Source: Caulobacter vibrioides (GTDB lineage Bacteria; Pseudomonadota; Alphaproteobacteria; Caulobacterales; Caulobacteraceae). Taken from it: a stretch of 64,000 nt of DNA. The notes below the pieces were generated by a model. It did no database searches, was not told where the DNA came from, and saw only the letters and a list, made by a program, of their open reading frames with translations. The stretch covers positions 62,001-126,000 of the forward strand of contig NZ_PJRR01000012.1 in the NCBI RefSeq assembly GCF_002858865.1, written 5' to 3'. Shown here piece after piece: positions 34,270-45,752 of the stretch. The position numbers were made by a program, and so were the translations under genes. Every line of letters starts with the position of its first letter. Positions within the stretch are counted from its first letter, which is position 1.

Positions 34270-34827
34270 ATGGCGGATATCGGAGAACTGGTTGCGGCGC
34301 TGCCGGATAAGTCGCTTCTGCTGCTGGACGACGACGCGCCACTGCGGACCCGACTGGGGCGAGCCCTGGAGCAGCGCGGCTTCGAGGTGACCCTGGCCGC
34401 CTCGGTCGCCGAAGCCCTGACCATTCTCCGGACGCAGGCCCCAGCGCATGCTGTTCTGGACATGCGGCTGGAGGACGGCTCGGGTCTGAAGGTGGTCGAA
34501 GCGGTGCGGGACGCCCGGGCCGACGCCAAGGTCATCATGCTGACGGGCTACGGCAACATCGCCACCGCCGTGGCGGCGGTGAAGGCCGGGGTGGTCGACT
34601 ATCTGTCCAAGCCCGCCGACGCAGACGACGTAGCCCGCGCCCTGCTGGCCGCCAAGGACGCCGCGCCCGCCCCGCCCGAAAATCCGATGAGCGCCGACCG
34701 CGTGCGCTGGGAGCACATCCAGCGGGTCTACGAGATGTGCGGTCACAACGTCTCGGAAACGGCGCGACGCCTGAACATGCACCGCCGGACCCTGCAGCGG
34801 ATCCTGGCGAAACGGGCGCCGCGGTAG
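34270..34827 (+). CDS. regA: RegA/PrrA/ActR-type response regulator
   Basis: A 184-residue two-domain regulator. The receiver has the acidic triad LLLDDD (residues 18-22), phospho-acceptor Asp64 in AVLDMRLEDGSG, and Lys114 in YLSKPAD. A short Pro linker leads to a Fis-type helix-turn-helix (GHNVSETARRLNMHRRTLQR) at the C-terminus, diagnostic of the RegA family. It controls respiratory and energy genes by redox state in relatives. It forms an operon with regB. Confidence 0.95.
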   Translation: MADIGELVAALPDKSLLLLDDDAPLRTRLGRALEQRGFEVTLAASVAEALTILRTQAPAHAVLDMRLEDGSGLKVVEAVRDARADAKVIMLTGYGNIATAVAAVKAGVVDYLSKPADADDVARALLAAKDAAPAPPENPMSADRVRWEHIQRVYEMCGHNVSETARRLNMHRRTLQRILAKRAPR

Positions 34828-34838
34828 AAGCGTTTAAG

Positions 34839-34963
34839 TTGCTCCCTCGCGATGCGGGGGAGCTGTCACGGAGTGACTGAGGGGGCCTTCTCCGCCAACG
34901 TGCAGCTAAACCCCTCCGGCCCTCTGGGCCACCTCCCCCGCATCGCGGGGGAGGAACTTCTAA
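34839..34963. repeat. Palindromic intergenic repeat, family A copy 4
   Basis: Arms ctccctcgcgatgcgggggag and ctcccccgcatcgcgggggag are reverse complements apart from one position. Inside lies a related half ggagtgactgagggggcctt and cccctccggccctctgggcc. It separates convergent regA and the SDR gene. Confidence 0.8.
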
Positions 34964-34968
34964 CTCGA

Positions 34969-35754
34969 TCACATCGCCGAAATGCCGCCGTCGACCTTGA
35001 TCTCGGCGCCGGTCATGAACTTGCTCTCGTCGCTGGCCAGATAGAGCACCGCATTGGCGATGTCGGTCGGCTCGCCGATACGGCCCAGCGGCACCTGACG
35101 GGCAAGCTTGGCGAAGGCCTCCTCCTTGCCGAACCGGGCCGAGAAGCCGTCCAGGATCGGGGTGTCGATGAAGGTCGGGTGGATGGAGTTCGAGCGGATG
35201 TCGAGCTTCATCTTGGCGCAGTACAGCGCGATGTTCTTGCTCAGCAGCCAGACCGCCGCCTTGGAGGCGTTATAGGCGGGCGAGTTGCCGTTGGCGATCA
35301 GGCCGGCGATCGAGGACAGGTTGATGATCGAGCCCGGCTGGTGGGCGCGCATGTGGGTCAGGGCGTGCTTGGCGCCCAGGAACACCGAGTCGACATTGAC
35401 CGACATGACCTTCTTCCAGAGCCCGAAGTCGAGGCTCTCGATGGGACCATCGCCGCCGATGCCGGCGTTATTGACCAGCACCGACAGGCCGCCCATGGCC
35501 GCCGTCGCCTTTTCCAGCACGTCGATCCACTGGTCTTCCTGGGTGACGTCCAGCTCGAAGGCGAAGGCCGTGCCTGCGCCGTGAGCGGCGTTGATCTCGT
35601 CGGCCACGGCTTGGGCGCCGGCCAGATTGATGTCGGCCAGGGCGACCTTGGCGCCCTCCTTGGCCAGCATGCGACCCGCCGCCGCGCCGAGGCCCTGGGC
35701 GCCGCCGGTGATGAAGGCCTTCTTGCCGGCGACCCGGCCCGTGCTCTGCGCCAT
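34969..35754 (-). CDS. Short-chain dehydrogenase/reductase
   Basis: A 261-residue classical SDR. The cofactor motif is FITGGAQGLGAAAG (TGxxxGxG), then LADINLAG with Asp (NAD preference likely) and VNNAGIGG. The catalytic Ser, Tyr and Lys are in NLSSIAGLIANGNSPAYNAS plus the next K. ggagg lies seven bases upstream of the chosen ATG. The substrate is unknown. It is the last gene of a probable HAD-PCD-SDR unit on the minus strand. Confidence 0.9.
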   Translation of the reverse strand: MAQSTGRVAGKKAFITGGAQGLGAAAGRMLAKEGAKVALADINLAGAQAVADEINAAHGAGTAFAFELDVTQEDQWIDVLEKATAAMGGLSVLVNNAGIGGDGPIESLDFGLWKKVMSVNVDSVFLGAKHALTHMRAHQPGSIINLSSIAGLIANGNSPAYNASKAAVWLLSKNIALYCAKMKLDIRSNSIHPTFIDTPILDGFSARFGKEEAFAKLARQVPLGRIGEPTDIANAVLYLASDESKFMTGAEIKVDGGISAM

Positions 35755-35798
35755 TTCGGCGTCCTCCCGATTATAATTCAAACAGCAGTTTGAATTCT

Positions 35799-36083
35799 TC
35801 AGGCGGCGCTGTCCATGAACTTCGCGAGCGTGAGGTCCAGATCGGTGACGCCGTCCGCGTCGTGCGTCGTGAGCAGCACCTCGACGCGGTTGTAGACGTT
35901 GAACCACTCGGGGTGATGGTCGAGCTTGTCGGCCATCAGCGCCACGCGTGTCATGAAGCCGAAGGCCTGGTTGAAGTCGTCGAACCGGAACGTCTTGACG
36001 ATGGCGTCCTTGTGGTTCGGGGCGATAGCCCAACCCTCGAGCTGGGTGATCGCGGCGGCGGCGCCGATCCTGGGACGGGACAT
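35799..36083 (-). CDS. 4a-hydroxytetrahydrobiopterin dehydratase (PCD/DCoH)
   Basis: A 94-residue pterin-4a-carbinolamine dehydratase. The active-site motif [18 protein letters not shown] (His-His-Pro, then Val) is intact. The ATG at 36083 has ggagag five bases upstream. The enzyme recycles pterin after aromatic amino acid hydroxylases; no phenylalanine hydroxylase is in the window. Some bacterial homologues act as pterin-independent accessory proteins. It lies between the HAD hydrolase and the SDR on the same strand. Confidence 0.9.
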   Translation of the reverse strand: MSRPRIGAAAAITQLEGWAIAPNHKDAIVKTFRFDDFNQAFGFMTRVALMADKLDHHPEWFNVYNRVEVLLTTHDADGVTDLDLTLAKFMDSAA

Positions 36084-36111
36084 GTAGACTCTCCGAAAGG
36101 GCTTTGCCCCC

Positions 36112-36753
36112 TCAGAACGCCAATCCGGTCGCCTTCGCAAGGTCGTCGAGCAGTTGCCGCTCGTCCGACACCTTGATCGCCGTCATCCCGAGAGCCGCCG
36201 CGGGCTTGCAGTTGATCCCCAGGTCATCGAGATAGATGCAAGCCTCCGGCGCGACCCCGAGCAACTCGCACATCATCTGGTAGATGCGGGGATCGGGTTT
36301 GCGAACGCCCGCCTTGGAGCTTTCGATCACAGCGTCGAACAGCGCCATGATCTCGCCGACCGCCAGGGCCTTTTCAGCGCTCTGGGCCATGCCCGGACCA
36401 TGCCCCGTCGGCACATTGTTGGTGATGCAGCCGACCTTGAACTGCGCCTTGCAGGTCTTTAGCGCGGCCATGACCGAAGGCCGCAGATCGCCATACAGCA
36501 AGGGCAAGACGTCAGCCCCGCGCACATCGTGGCCGAGGCGCAGCGCCTCTTGTCTGAACAGGCCGTCGAAGGCCACCGCATCTATCTCCGCACGCTCGAA
36601 CCGAGCCCAGGCGTTGGCGTCAGGATCAGTGGCGTTGACCGTGCGGATGAAGTCCTTGGGCAAGCCGCGCTCGGTCTCGTAGCGCCGGAACGCCTCGAAC
36701 GGCGAGGTCGTGAACACCCCACCGAAATCCCAGATCACCGCTTCAACCGCCAT
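36112..36753 (-). CDS. HAD-family hydrolase
   Basis: A 213-residue haloacid dehalogenase-like hydrolase. Motif I is [10 protein letters not shown] (nucleophile Asp, though the usual second Asp is replaced by Gly, as in the epoxide-hydrolase N-terminal phosphatase group). Motif II lies near GCITNN, motif III Lys is in [14 protein letters not shown], and motif IV is [12 protein letters not shown]. The lack of the second motif-I Asp suggests dehalogenase-like or phosphatase chemistry of unknown substrate. It is upstream of the PCD gene. Confidence 0.88.
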   Translation of the reverse strand: MAVEAVIWDFGGVFTTSPFEAFRRYETERGLPKDFIRTVNATDPDANAWARFERAEIDAVAFDGLFRQEALRLGHDVRGADVLPLLYGDLRPSVMAALKTCKAQFKVGCITNNVPTGHGPGMAQSAEKALAVGEIMALFDAVIESSKAGVRKPDPRIYQMMCELLGVAPEACIYLDDLGINCKPAAALGMTAIKVSDERQLLDDLAKATGLAF

Positions 36754-36895
36754 CGCCGCCTCAAACGCTTGTTTGAGCGCAGGCTAGCGGGCGATGCGCG
36801 TCAGGGGAAGTCGGGGAATGCGCAAGCTCGCCCATCGGGTGAAGGGCGATGACGGGCGCCTTGGAAAGGTTTTGTTAACAATTCAGGAGTCGCTC

Positions 36896-37294
36896 ATGCC
36901 CGTTGTTCGCCACCTTTCCATCCTGGTTCTCGCCGCCGTCAGCCTGGCTGCGGCGCCCGCCCATGCGGGTTCCGAGCGAGGCGGGCACGTCGATCCTCGT
37001 CTGTCGACCGACGTCGCAGGTGGGGGTTGCGAGACCCGGCGGGTGACGGGACCGGGCGGCGCCTATCGTTGGGAACGCGTCGAGTGCGGCGCTGATCGCG
37101 GCTGGTCCGACCACGACCGGTGGGGCTATGGCCATGCGCCCTTGGCGGTGGAAACGCAGGATGACCGTTACGGCGCGCGTGAGTCGTATGCGGAAGACCG
37201 CTACGGCCCTTCGCCGGGGGCCTATGGGCCCAACTACGTCGCCGCGGGGCGGGATCGGATCGGCTACCTGATCTGGCCCGGAAAAAGACCCTGA
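36896..37294 (+). CDS. Secreted hypothetical protein, Tyr/Gly/Asp-rich
   Basis: A 132-residue protein with a Sec signal peptide (LSILVLAAVSLAAAPAHA, cleavage after AHA). Cleaved, it has two Cys (in GGGCETRRV and RVECGADRG), then a Tyr/Asp/Gly-rich C-terminal half with DDRYGARESYAEDRYG. caggag lies upstream of the ATG; the frame opens earlier but without a start signal. Periplasmic or secreted; no domain recognised. Confidence 0.7.
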   Translation: MPVVRHLSILVLAAVSLAAAPAHAGSERGGHVDPRLSTDVAGGGCETRRVTGPGGAYRWERVECGADRGWSDHDRWGYGHAPLAVETQDDRYGARESYAEDRYGPSPGAYGPNYVAAGRDRIGYLIWPGKRP

Positions 37295-37361
37295 AAGGGC
37301 ATGGCGCCACCCTTGCGCCAAACGCGTTCACGTGCACCAAATTGGGACGGGGGAACTGTAA

Positions 37362-37466
37362 ATGCGTACACCGAATAAACCGCTCTTCAAGGCCTACGAA
37401 CTGGTGGCGATCGCCGTCTTCGTCGTGGCGGCCGCCGCTGTCAGCAGCATCGGCCTTGTATACTAG
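37362..37466 (+). CDS. 34-residue membrane microprotein
   Basis: A short frame, MRTPNKPLFKAYELVAIA then a hydrophobic stretch ending SSIGLVY, encodes a positive N-terminus and one transmembrane segment. gggggaa lies seven bases before the ATG. A hairpin (37488-37504) follows the stop. The topology, ribosome-binding site and terminator-like structure support expression. Function unknown. Confidence 0.55.
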   Translation: MRTPNKPLFKAYELVAIAVFVVAAAAVSSIGLVY

Positions 37467-37705
37467 GCCGGCCTTCGAGCGCCGGCGCGAGGCGTAAAGC
37501 CTCGTTTCAAATGGGAACAGGATCGCCGGCCCTGCGGGTTAGGTGGGAACATCCGGAGCCGCGATCCTGTCGAGCCCAGAACCCGTCTGACAGAGACGAG
37601 AGCATCCAAGCGAGAAACCGGACTCTGAAGTCAGATATTCAGAGCCCTTTCTGATTGTTTTGGACGGAGCCGCCCAAGGTCCACAGGCTCAGGAGGCGGA
37701 GGGGG
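37467..37705 (+). other. Intergenic region with strong hairpins, candidate ncRNA
   Basis: Features are: cgaggc-gtaaa-gcctcg then ttt (37488-37504); a ten-base perfect stem pairing 37517-37526 with 37561-37570 around a loop carrying gtgggaac; and ctctgaa-gtcagata-ttcagag (37623-37644) followed by a T-rich stretch (37645-37661) that resembles a terminator. Two gggaac motifs occur (37513 and 37545). No tRNA or known riboswitch is recognised. A small RNA ending near 37660 is possible; the strand is uncertain. Confidence 0.45.
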
Positions 37706-37975
37706 TTACCGCTCCTCGTCGAACCGGTTACCGACCAGCTCGCACAGCGCTTCGATCGCGGCTTCGGCTTCGGGCCCCTCGGCGCTGATGTCGATGGTCG
37801 AGCCAATGCCGGCCGCGAGCATCATCAGACCCATGATCGATCGCGCATCGACGGACGCGCCTTCGCGACTGACGGTCACCTCGGCGTCGAAGCCTGACGC
37901 CATCTTCACGAACTTGGCCGAGGCCCGGGCGTGCAATCCCCGCTCGTTGACGATCTCGACCGTTCTTGAAGCCAT
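37706..37975 (-). CDS. ptsH: Phosphocarrier protein HPr
   Basis: HPr of a regulatory (carbohydrate-transport-incomplete) PTS. The phospho-acceptor His15 is in ERGLHARASAKF, and the regulatory Ser region RSIMGLMMLAAG matches the HprK-phosphorylation site. The ATG at 37975 gives 89 residues; a GTG at 37984 overlapping the EIIA stop would add three. It is the last gene of the chvI-chvG-hprK-EIIA-HPr unit. Confidence 0.93.
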   Translation of the reverse strand: MASRTVEIVNERGLHARASAKFVKMASGFDAEVTVSREGASVDARSIMGLMMLAAGIGSTIDISAEGPEAEAAIEALCELVGNRFDEER

Positions 37976-37980
37976 GCCCG

Positions 37981-38388
37981 TCACTTTTCTCCGGCGAGCA
38001 CGTAGGAGGCCACGGAGATGTACTTGCGTCCAGCCTCCTGGGCGTGAGCGACACAGGCCTGCAACGTCTCGCGCTGGCGCACGCTGGCCAGCTTGATGAG
38101 CATGGGCAGGTTGAGGCCCGCGATCACCTCGGCCTTGGTCTGCTCCATCACCGAGATGGCCAGGTTGCTGGGCGTCCCGCCGAACATGTCGGTCAGCAGG
38201 ATGACGCCGTCGCCGCCCTCATCGACGGCCGCGCACGCCTTCAGGATGTCCGCGCGGCGACGCTCCATGTCGTCTTCCGGACCGATACAGATCGCCTTTA
38301 CGGCGGCCTGCGGCCCCACGACATGCTCCATAGCGGAGACGAATTCTTCCGCCAGACGCCCGTGCGTCACAATCACGAGCCCGATCAT
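37981..38388 (-). CDS. PTS system EIIA component, mannose family
   Basis: A 135-residue EIIA(Man)-type domain. The phosphorylatable His9 is in IGLVIVTHGRLAEEF, and the FGGTPSNLA motif is present in LLTDMFGGTPSNLA. There is no linked EIIB/C/D, so it likely has a regulatory role receiving phosphate from HPr. The start at 38388 is preferred over a longer frame. It is followed by HPr with minimal spacing and preceded by hprK. Confidence 0.93.
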   Translation of the reverse strand: MIGLVIVTHGRLAEEFVSAMEHVVGPQAAVKAICIGPEDDMERRRADILKACAAVDEGGDGVILLTDMFGGTPSNLAISVMEQTKAEVIAGLNLPMLIKLASVRQRETLQACVAHAQEAGRKYISVASYVLAGEK

Positions 38389-38463
38389 GCCTTGTATCTC
38401 AAACGGGATCCCCATTCCCGCCACGACCGGGAGAGTGTCGCGCGGGCGGTCTTGATACGCCCG

Positions 38464-38898
38464 TTAGGATTGGACTCCAAGAGACTGCATCATGCGTCTG
38501 ATTTTCGCCGGCGCGGCGGGTTCTGGCGGCCACAGGTCGAAAACGGGAACATCCACGCCCGCAATCTGCTCGAAACGGGGCTCGGGCAGTCTTTCGACCC
38601 GGCCTGGAGTGTCGACGCAGCGGATGACCAGCGCGATCTCCGCGAAGGAAACGGCGGCGGCGGTGACCACGCCGAGCCCGCGCACCTCGATGAGGCCCGC
38701 CAAGGTCTCGGGCGCGCGTCCGTAGAGGCGCCCGCCCGCAGCGAAAGTCACGACGCGATCATCGGCGACAAGACGGAAGCCCTGATCCAGAGCGCGCAGG
38801 GCCAGGTCGCTTTTGCCGGCGCCCGACGGGCCTTCGATCAGCGCGCCGCGCCAAAGCCCTTGGTGGCGCAGAGCGATCAGGCCGCCGTGGCGGATCAT
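38464..38898 (-). CDS. hprK: HPr kinase/phosphorylase, short form
   Basis: The 144-residue protein is the kinase domain only, as in other alphaproteobacteria. Walker A is GPSGAGKS (residues 23-30), and the signature LIEVRGLGVV is intact. It phosphorylates the regulatory Ser of HPr, linking metabolism to the PTS and, through the operon, to ChvG/ChvI. The ATG overlaps the chvG stop by four bases (ATGA). Confidence 0.93.
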   Translation of the reverse strand: MIRHGGLIALRHQGLWRGALIEGPSGAGKSDLALRALDQGFRLVADDRVVTFAAGGRLYGRAPETLAGLIEVRGLGVVTAAAVSFAEIALVIRCVDTPGRVERLPEPRFEQIAGVDVPVFDLWPPEPAAPAKIRRMMQSLGVQS

Positions 38899-40499
38899 TC
38901 GCGCGCGTCCGGCAACTCGACGACGAAGCGGGCGCCGACCACCGCCCCGTTCGCGTCCTTGCGGTTCTCGGCGTGGACCGTACCGCCATGGGTCTCGACG
39001 ATCTGACGGGCGATCGACAGGCCCAGGCCCGAATTGCCGCCGAACGCCCGTCCCTTGGGGCGCGAGGTGTAAAATCGCTCGAAGATGGTCTCGAGGTTTT
39101 CGGGCGGCATGCCCGGCCCGTCGTCCTCGACAGCCGCGATCAGCCCGCCCCGGGTCCGCGACAAGGTCACGCGCACCTCGCCGTCGGCCGGGCTGAATGA
39201 GCGCGCATTGTCGATCAGGTTGCGGAACACCTGCCCGATCGGCGTCTCGCGCCCCAGGATGATCGCCGGTTGTGAGGGGTCCGCCAGACTGAGGGACACG
39301 CGCACGCTGCCCGGCGCGTCGCCGGGACGCCACTGGTTCTCGTAAAGGCTCACCACCTCCGTCAAAAGACGCCCCAGATCGAGCGCCTTGGGATGCTCGC
39401 GCGACAGCTCCGCGTCGAGGCGCGAGGCGTTGGAGATGTCGGTGACGAGCCGGTCCAGGCGATTGACGTCGTTCTGCAGGATGGCCAGCAGCCTCGCGCG
39501 GGCGGCCGGCTCGGTGACGAGGTCCAGGGTCTCGATCGCCGAGCGGATCGACGTCAGCGGATTCTTGATCTCGTGCGCGACGTCGGCGGCGAAGCGCTCG
39601 ATGGCGTCCATCCGCTCGGACAGCGAATGGGTCATGTCCTCCAGCGAGCGTGACAGGTCGCCCAGCTCGTCTTTCCGTTCCGAGAGGTCGGGAAGCGAGA
39701 TGGCGCGAGCGCCTTGCAGGCGCACATGGTCCGCCGCACGGGCCAGGCGCAGAACCGGCACGGCGATCAGCCTGTGCAGCAGGACGCTGGAGGTCAGGAT
39801 CGCCAGCATGGCCACCGCGATGAACGGCAGCAGAGCCTTGCGCTGGGCGGCGATAATCTCGTCGACGTCGCTGGCCTCCAGTGTCAGGACGCCCAACACC
39901 GCCTTCACATGTTGGATCGGGATGGACACCGACACGACCCGCTCGCCGTTTTCGGCGATCCGGGTGCCCGCGACGGTTCGGCCGCGCATGGCCTGAGCGA
40001 TCTCGTTGGCCAAAGCCTCCTGGGCGCGTTTGGCCTTCGCGGCGCGATCGGGCGTCGTCCGCGCGTCATCGTCCTTCTGATCCGGCTTTCGGGCCGGCGG
40101 CAGAACCTTCCAGTCGACCCGATCGGCCACCACGAACGAGTCAGCCAGCGCCTTGCCTTGGGCGTCGAACAGCCGCGCGCGTTGCGAGCGCGGAATGAAC
40201 AACAGCTGGAAGATCTGGCTGGCCGTGTAGGGGTCCAGCGCCGGCTCGGGCTCACCGACCGTGGCCGACTGGTCGATGACGTTGGCGATCAGCTCGCCCT
40301 GGGTCGACAGGCTGTCGATCCGCGCATTGACCAGGCCGTTGCGCAGCTCGTTGAGGATCAAGGCCCCGACGATGACGATCGCCAGGGCCACGACGTTCAG
40401 GACAACGATCAGCCGCCCCAGCCGCGACCCGCGCGGCCAGGTGAAGCGCCGCTTGGGCTCGGGCGCGATCGCCTCAGGCTTCGCGATAACGGTAGCCAA
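38895..40499 (-). CDS. chvG: Sensor histidine kinase ChvG
   Basis: ChvG is an inner-membrane sensor responding to envelope stress and acid in relatives. It has a first helix ([20 protein letters not shown]), a periplasmic domain, a second helix near [21 protein letters not shown], the H-box [20 protein letters not shown], and HATPase [17 protein letters not shown] and [11 protein letters not shown]. The best start is TTG at 40499, inside the last codons of chvI; the frame is open further upstream over chvI. It phosphorylates ChvI. Start uncertain. Confidence 0.92.
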   Translation of the reverse strand: MATVIAKPEAIAPEPKRRFTWPRGSRLGRLIVVLNVVALAIVIVGALILNELRNGLVNARIDSLSTQGELIANVIDQSATVGEPEPALDPYTASQIFQLLFIPRSQRARLFDAQGKALADSFVVADRVDWKVLPPARKPDQKDDDARTTPDRAAKAKRAQEALANEIAQAMRGRTVAGTRIAENGERVVSVSIPIQHVKAVLGVLTLEASDVDEIIAAQRKALLPFIAVAMLAILTSSVLLHRLIAVPVLRLARAADHVRLQGARAISLPDLSERKDELGDLSRSLEDMTHSLSERMDAIERFAADVAHEIKNPLTSIRSAIETLDLVTEPAARARLLAILQNDVNRLDRLVTDISNASRLDAELSREHPKALDLGRLLTEVVSLYENQWRPGDAPGSVRVSLSLADPSQPAIILGRETPIGQVFRNLIDNARSFSPADGEVRVTLSRTRGGLIAAVEDDGPGMPPENLETIFERFYTSRPKGRAFGGNSGLGLSIARQIVETHGGTVHAENRKDANGAVVGARFVVELPDARE

Positions 40500-41181
40500 C
40501 GCCGTACAGGGTCTCGATGGAGTCGAATTCCGGGTCGACCTGACGGAACTTCTTGCGCATGCGCTTGATGTGGCTGTCGATCGTGCGGTCGTCGACATAG
40601 ACCTGATCGTCGTAGGCGGCGTCCATCAGGTTGTCGCGGCTCTTCACGAAGCCCGGGCGCTGGGCCAGGGCCTGCAGCAGTAGGAACTCCGTCACGGTCA
40701 GGCGGACGGGCCTGCCGTCCCAAAGGCTGTCGTGGCGCGCAGGGTCGAGCGTGAGCTTGCCGCGCTTCATCACCTTGGAGCCGGCCGCGCCGGCGGCGGA
40801 CGCGGCGTCCTCCTCCTCGGGGCGCGCCCGCCGCAGGACGGCCTTGACCCGTTCCAACAACAGCCGCTGGCTGAACGGCTTGTGCATGTAGTCGTCGGCG
40901 CCGAGGTTGAAACCGAGGATCTCGTCGATCTCGTCGTCCTTGGAGGTCAACATGATCACGGGGATCTCGGACGTCTGACGCAGGCGGCGCAGCACTTCCA
41001 TGCCGTCCATGCGCGGCATCTTCACGTCCAGGATCACCAGGTCCGGCGGACTGGCCTCCACCGCTTCCAGCCCGGAGGCGCCGTCGTAATAGGCCTTCAC
41101 GGTATGGCCATGGCTCTCCAGGGCCAGCGAGACCGAAGCGACGATGTTCTCGTCGTCGTCAATGAGCGTGATCGCGGCCAT
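40474..41181 (-). CDS. chvI: Response regulator ChvI
   Basis: OmpR-family regulator of 235 residues. The acidic pair is in LIDDDENIV, phospho-acceptor Asp52 in [13 protein letters not shown], and Lys101 in DDYMHKPFS. The winged-helix C-terminal domain has [17 protein letters not shown] and [12 protein letters not shown]. In Caulobacter and relatives ChvI controls envelope-stress genes, including the small RNA ChvR (known from the literature). It starts the operon; chvG overlaps its end. Confidence 0.95.
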   Translation of the reverse strand: MAAITLIDDDENIVASVSLALESHGHTVKAYYDGASGLEAVEASPPDLVILDVKMPRMDGMEVLRRLRQTSEIPVIMLTSKDDEIDEILGFNLGADDYMHKPFSQRLLLERVKAVLRRARPEEEDAASAAGAAGSKVMKRGKLTLDPARHDSLWDGRPVRLTVTEFLLLQALAQRPGFVKSRDNLMDAAYDDQVYVDDRTIDSHIKRMRKKFRQVDPEFDSIETLYGVGYRYREA

Positions 41182-41397
41182 CGGGTCGATACGTGTCCTT
41201 CACCTTCCGTGTTCGCCCGATCCTATCGGTCGGGCGTCACAGCTTCAACGCACGGCGCGGTAAAGCTTTCCCTGCTTCTGGCGACGCTTTGCGGCTCGAG
41301 AAAGGCGCGATTGCGGCGCACGGGTCACCAGAAATTATCCTCAACCTCGCCTTAAGGTCTCGTACGCCATAGTTATCGCTCCTGGAGCGGGTAGGGC

Positions 41398-43095
41398 ATG
41401 GGCCAAGTCCATTACGAGCTTTTTGTCCGACGCAAGGTCGGCGCGCAGTGGACGCTGGAAATCGCCACTGAAAACCGCGCGCACGCCTTGCAGGTGGCTG
41501 AAGACGTCCTGACCCAGAACCGCGCGGTCGCCTCGCGGGTGACCAAGGAGACGCTCGACCCGTCCACCGGCGAGTACAAGTCGATCTCGATCTTCACCAA
41601 GGGCCTCGTCGACGGCGGTAAGCCCAAGAAGGAGGTCGAGGACCGCGATCCGCTCTGCGTCCAGCCGGCCGATCTCTACACCGCCCACGCCCGCGATCGG
41701 ATCGGTCGCCTGCTGGAAGGCTGGCTGAGCCGCCACAAGGCCACGCCGTTCGAACTGCTGCACCGACCCGACCTGGTCGAAAAGCTGGAAGCGTCGGGCA
41801 CGGACCTTCAGCACGCGCTGCAAAAGATCGCCATTCCCGAGGCCGAAGCGCGCGGACAGTCCGTGCACGAGGTCATGCGCCACTTCCACGGGCTGGTCGA
41901 GCGCACCATCGCCAACCTGATGAAGGCGTTCAAGAAGGGCGCGCTTCCCGACCTCGACAAGGAAGGCTTCGCCAGGGCCGCCGAGCGCCTGGTCGCCGAT
42001 CCCGATCGCGCCTTCCTGCTGGGCGCCGGCGTCGCCGCGTCGATCGCGCCCGCCACCAACTGGTCCGACAAGATCGCCCGCCTGCTGGACCTCGCCGACG
42101 CCGCGCCCGCCGAGCCCCGCGCACGCGTCGCGGCCTTGCAGGCCATCGAGACGCCGCTCGCTGAGATCATCGGCTCGCGCGCCGGCATGGCCGACCTTCT
42201 CGACACCAAGGACGACCTGGGCGCCACCCTGGCCGCCATGACCCGCCTGACAGGCGGCGCGGCGGTGGAGGCTCTGATCAAGATCGAGCCGGGCGTCCGC
42301 GCCTGCATGCCTGACCTTTCGGGCACGGCGCGCCGCCTCAGCGAATGGCTGGCCGAGGACCACTTTCCCAGCGTGCGCAAGGCCATCGCCCAGCGCGTGC
42401 TGACCGAGCTCAACGGCGTGCGCCGCCTCAAGCCGCAAGATGCCGAGGCCGAGATCGAATATCTGCGCGCGCTGGCCATGGGCCTGACCGCCGCCGCCGG
42501 GCGCATCTTGCAAGGCGAAGACATCCAGGTCGCCTTCACGACCCGCTCCAAGACCCTGCTGAACGGCGACTTCATCGAGGCTTTGCTCGGCCGCGACCGC
42601 TCGGCGCATGAAGAGATCAAGATGTTGATCCGCCTGGCCGAGAACGTCATGGGCGCGGTCAACAAGCGCAACGCCTCGCGCTGGCTGAACGCCAACATCA
42701 GCGCGATGCGGTTCGAAAAGGAAATGCGGCAAGGCCCGGACTCGCCGGTCGCCAAGCTCAGCCACCTCGCGGCGCTTCAGCGCTCCCTGTCCCGATCAGG
42801 CCTTGTGCGCGAGGATTATGAACCGCTTTGCGCCAAGCTGGGCGAGATCGGCGGTCTGATCGAGGGCGATACGCGCCTTTTGACCATGCTCGTGCGCGCG
42901 CCGGCGCCCCTGCCCCATCGCCTGCAGCTTCTGGCCAAGCTGGCCATGGGCGAGGCCGGTCCCACCGGTCCGGTGGCCGACAAGGCGCGGTTCGAGGCCC
43001 TGAAGCTGGCCAAGGACCCCAGCTCCCGCGAGCAGTTGACGAATTCGCCCCAGACCATGGATCTGATCAAGAGCCTGCTGAGCCACGCGGCTTGA
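41398..43095 (+). CDS. 565-residue hypothetical protein
   Basis: I do not recognise the family. The N-terminus (residues 1-80) looks like a small alpha/beta domain (HYELFVRRKVGAQWTLEIAT, ISIFTKGLVDGGKPK). The rest is largely helical, Ala/Leu-rich, with EVMRHFHGLVERTIANLMKAF, a central DDLGATLAAMTRLTGGAAVE and a repetitive helical C-terminus. No signal peptide or membrane segment. gggcATG follows a gagcggg Shine-Dalgarno-like stretch. It is divergent from chvI, so co-regulation with envelope stress is a testable guess. Confidence 0.8.
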   Translation: MGQVHYELFVRRKVGAQWTLEIATENRAHALQVAEDVLTQNRAVASRVTKETLDPSTGEYKSISIFTKGLVDGGKPKKEVEDRDPLCVQPADLYTAHARDRIGRLLEGWLSRHKATPFELLHRPDLVEKLEASGTDLQHALQKIAIPEAEARGQSVHEVMRHFHGLVERTIANLMKAFKKGALPDLDKEGFARAAERLVADPDRAFLLGAGVAASIAPATNWSDKIARLLDLADAAPAEPRARVAALQAIETPLAEIIGSRAGMADLLDTKDDLGATLAAMTRLTGGAAVEALIKIEPGVRACMPDLSGTARRLSEWLAEDHFPSVRKAIAQRVLTELNGVRRLKPQDAEAEIEYLRALAMGLTAAAGRILQGEDIQVAFTTRSKTLLNGDFIEALLGRDRSAHEEIKMLIRLAENVMGAVNKRNASRWLNANISAMRFEKEMRQGPDSPVAKLSHLAALQRSLSRSGLVREDYEPLCAKLGEIGGLIEGDTRLLTMLVRAPAPLPHRLQLLAKLAMGEAGPTGPVADKARFEALKLAKDPSSREQLTNSPQTMDLIKSLLSHAA

Positions 43096-43157
43096 CGCAG
43101 AACTTGCACGTCACGCGAATATCTCCCCAAGGCTGAAGGCTGAGGAGATCGGTCCGC

Positions 43158-43429
43158 ATGACGCAACGCCCCCGTCAGGACGAACGCGCTAAAGACGTCT
43201 GGTTCGAATACGTCCTGACCGCAGGCCGCTTTTCGGCTTGGCCGATCCGCTGGCAAGGCTGGTTGGCTACGGCTCTCCTGATCGTCGGACCGATCACGGG
43301 GATGATGGCCATCGCCAAACTCGCGCCTGGCGTCCCGCCGTTCGTCCTGGTTTTGGGCGCCATGACCGTCTGCTTCGGCACGGTGTTTCCGCTGGCCTAC
43401 TTCAAGGGCCGCCCCGCGAAGTCACGAGG

Positions 43430-43433
<4 letters not shown>
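43158..43433 (+). CDS. Small membrane protein with two predicted helices
   Basis: A 91-residue protein with two hydrophobic segments (LATALLIVGPITGMMAIAKL and FVLVLGAMTVCFGTVFPLAY) between a charged N-terminus and a basic tail FKGRPAKSRG. gaggag lies upstream of the ATG. It lies 62 bases after the 565-residue gene and probably shares its transcript. The end overlaps the flmB stop on the other strand by four bases. Function unknown. Confidence 0.72.
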
Positions 43434-45687
<2,254 letters not shown>

Positions 45688-45752
45688 TTAACGCCCCTTG
45701 ATGCGCCACCACACGTAAAGAGGACGTCAACCACGTCGCGCTACAAGGCGAT

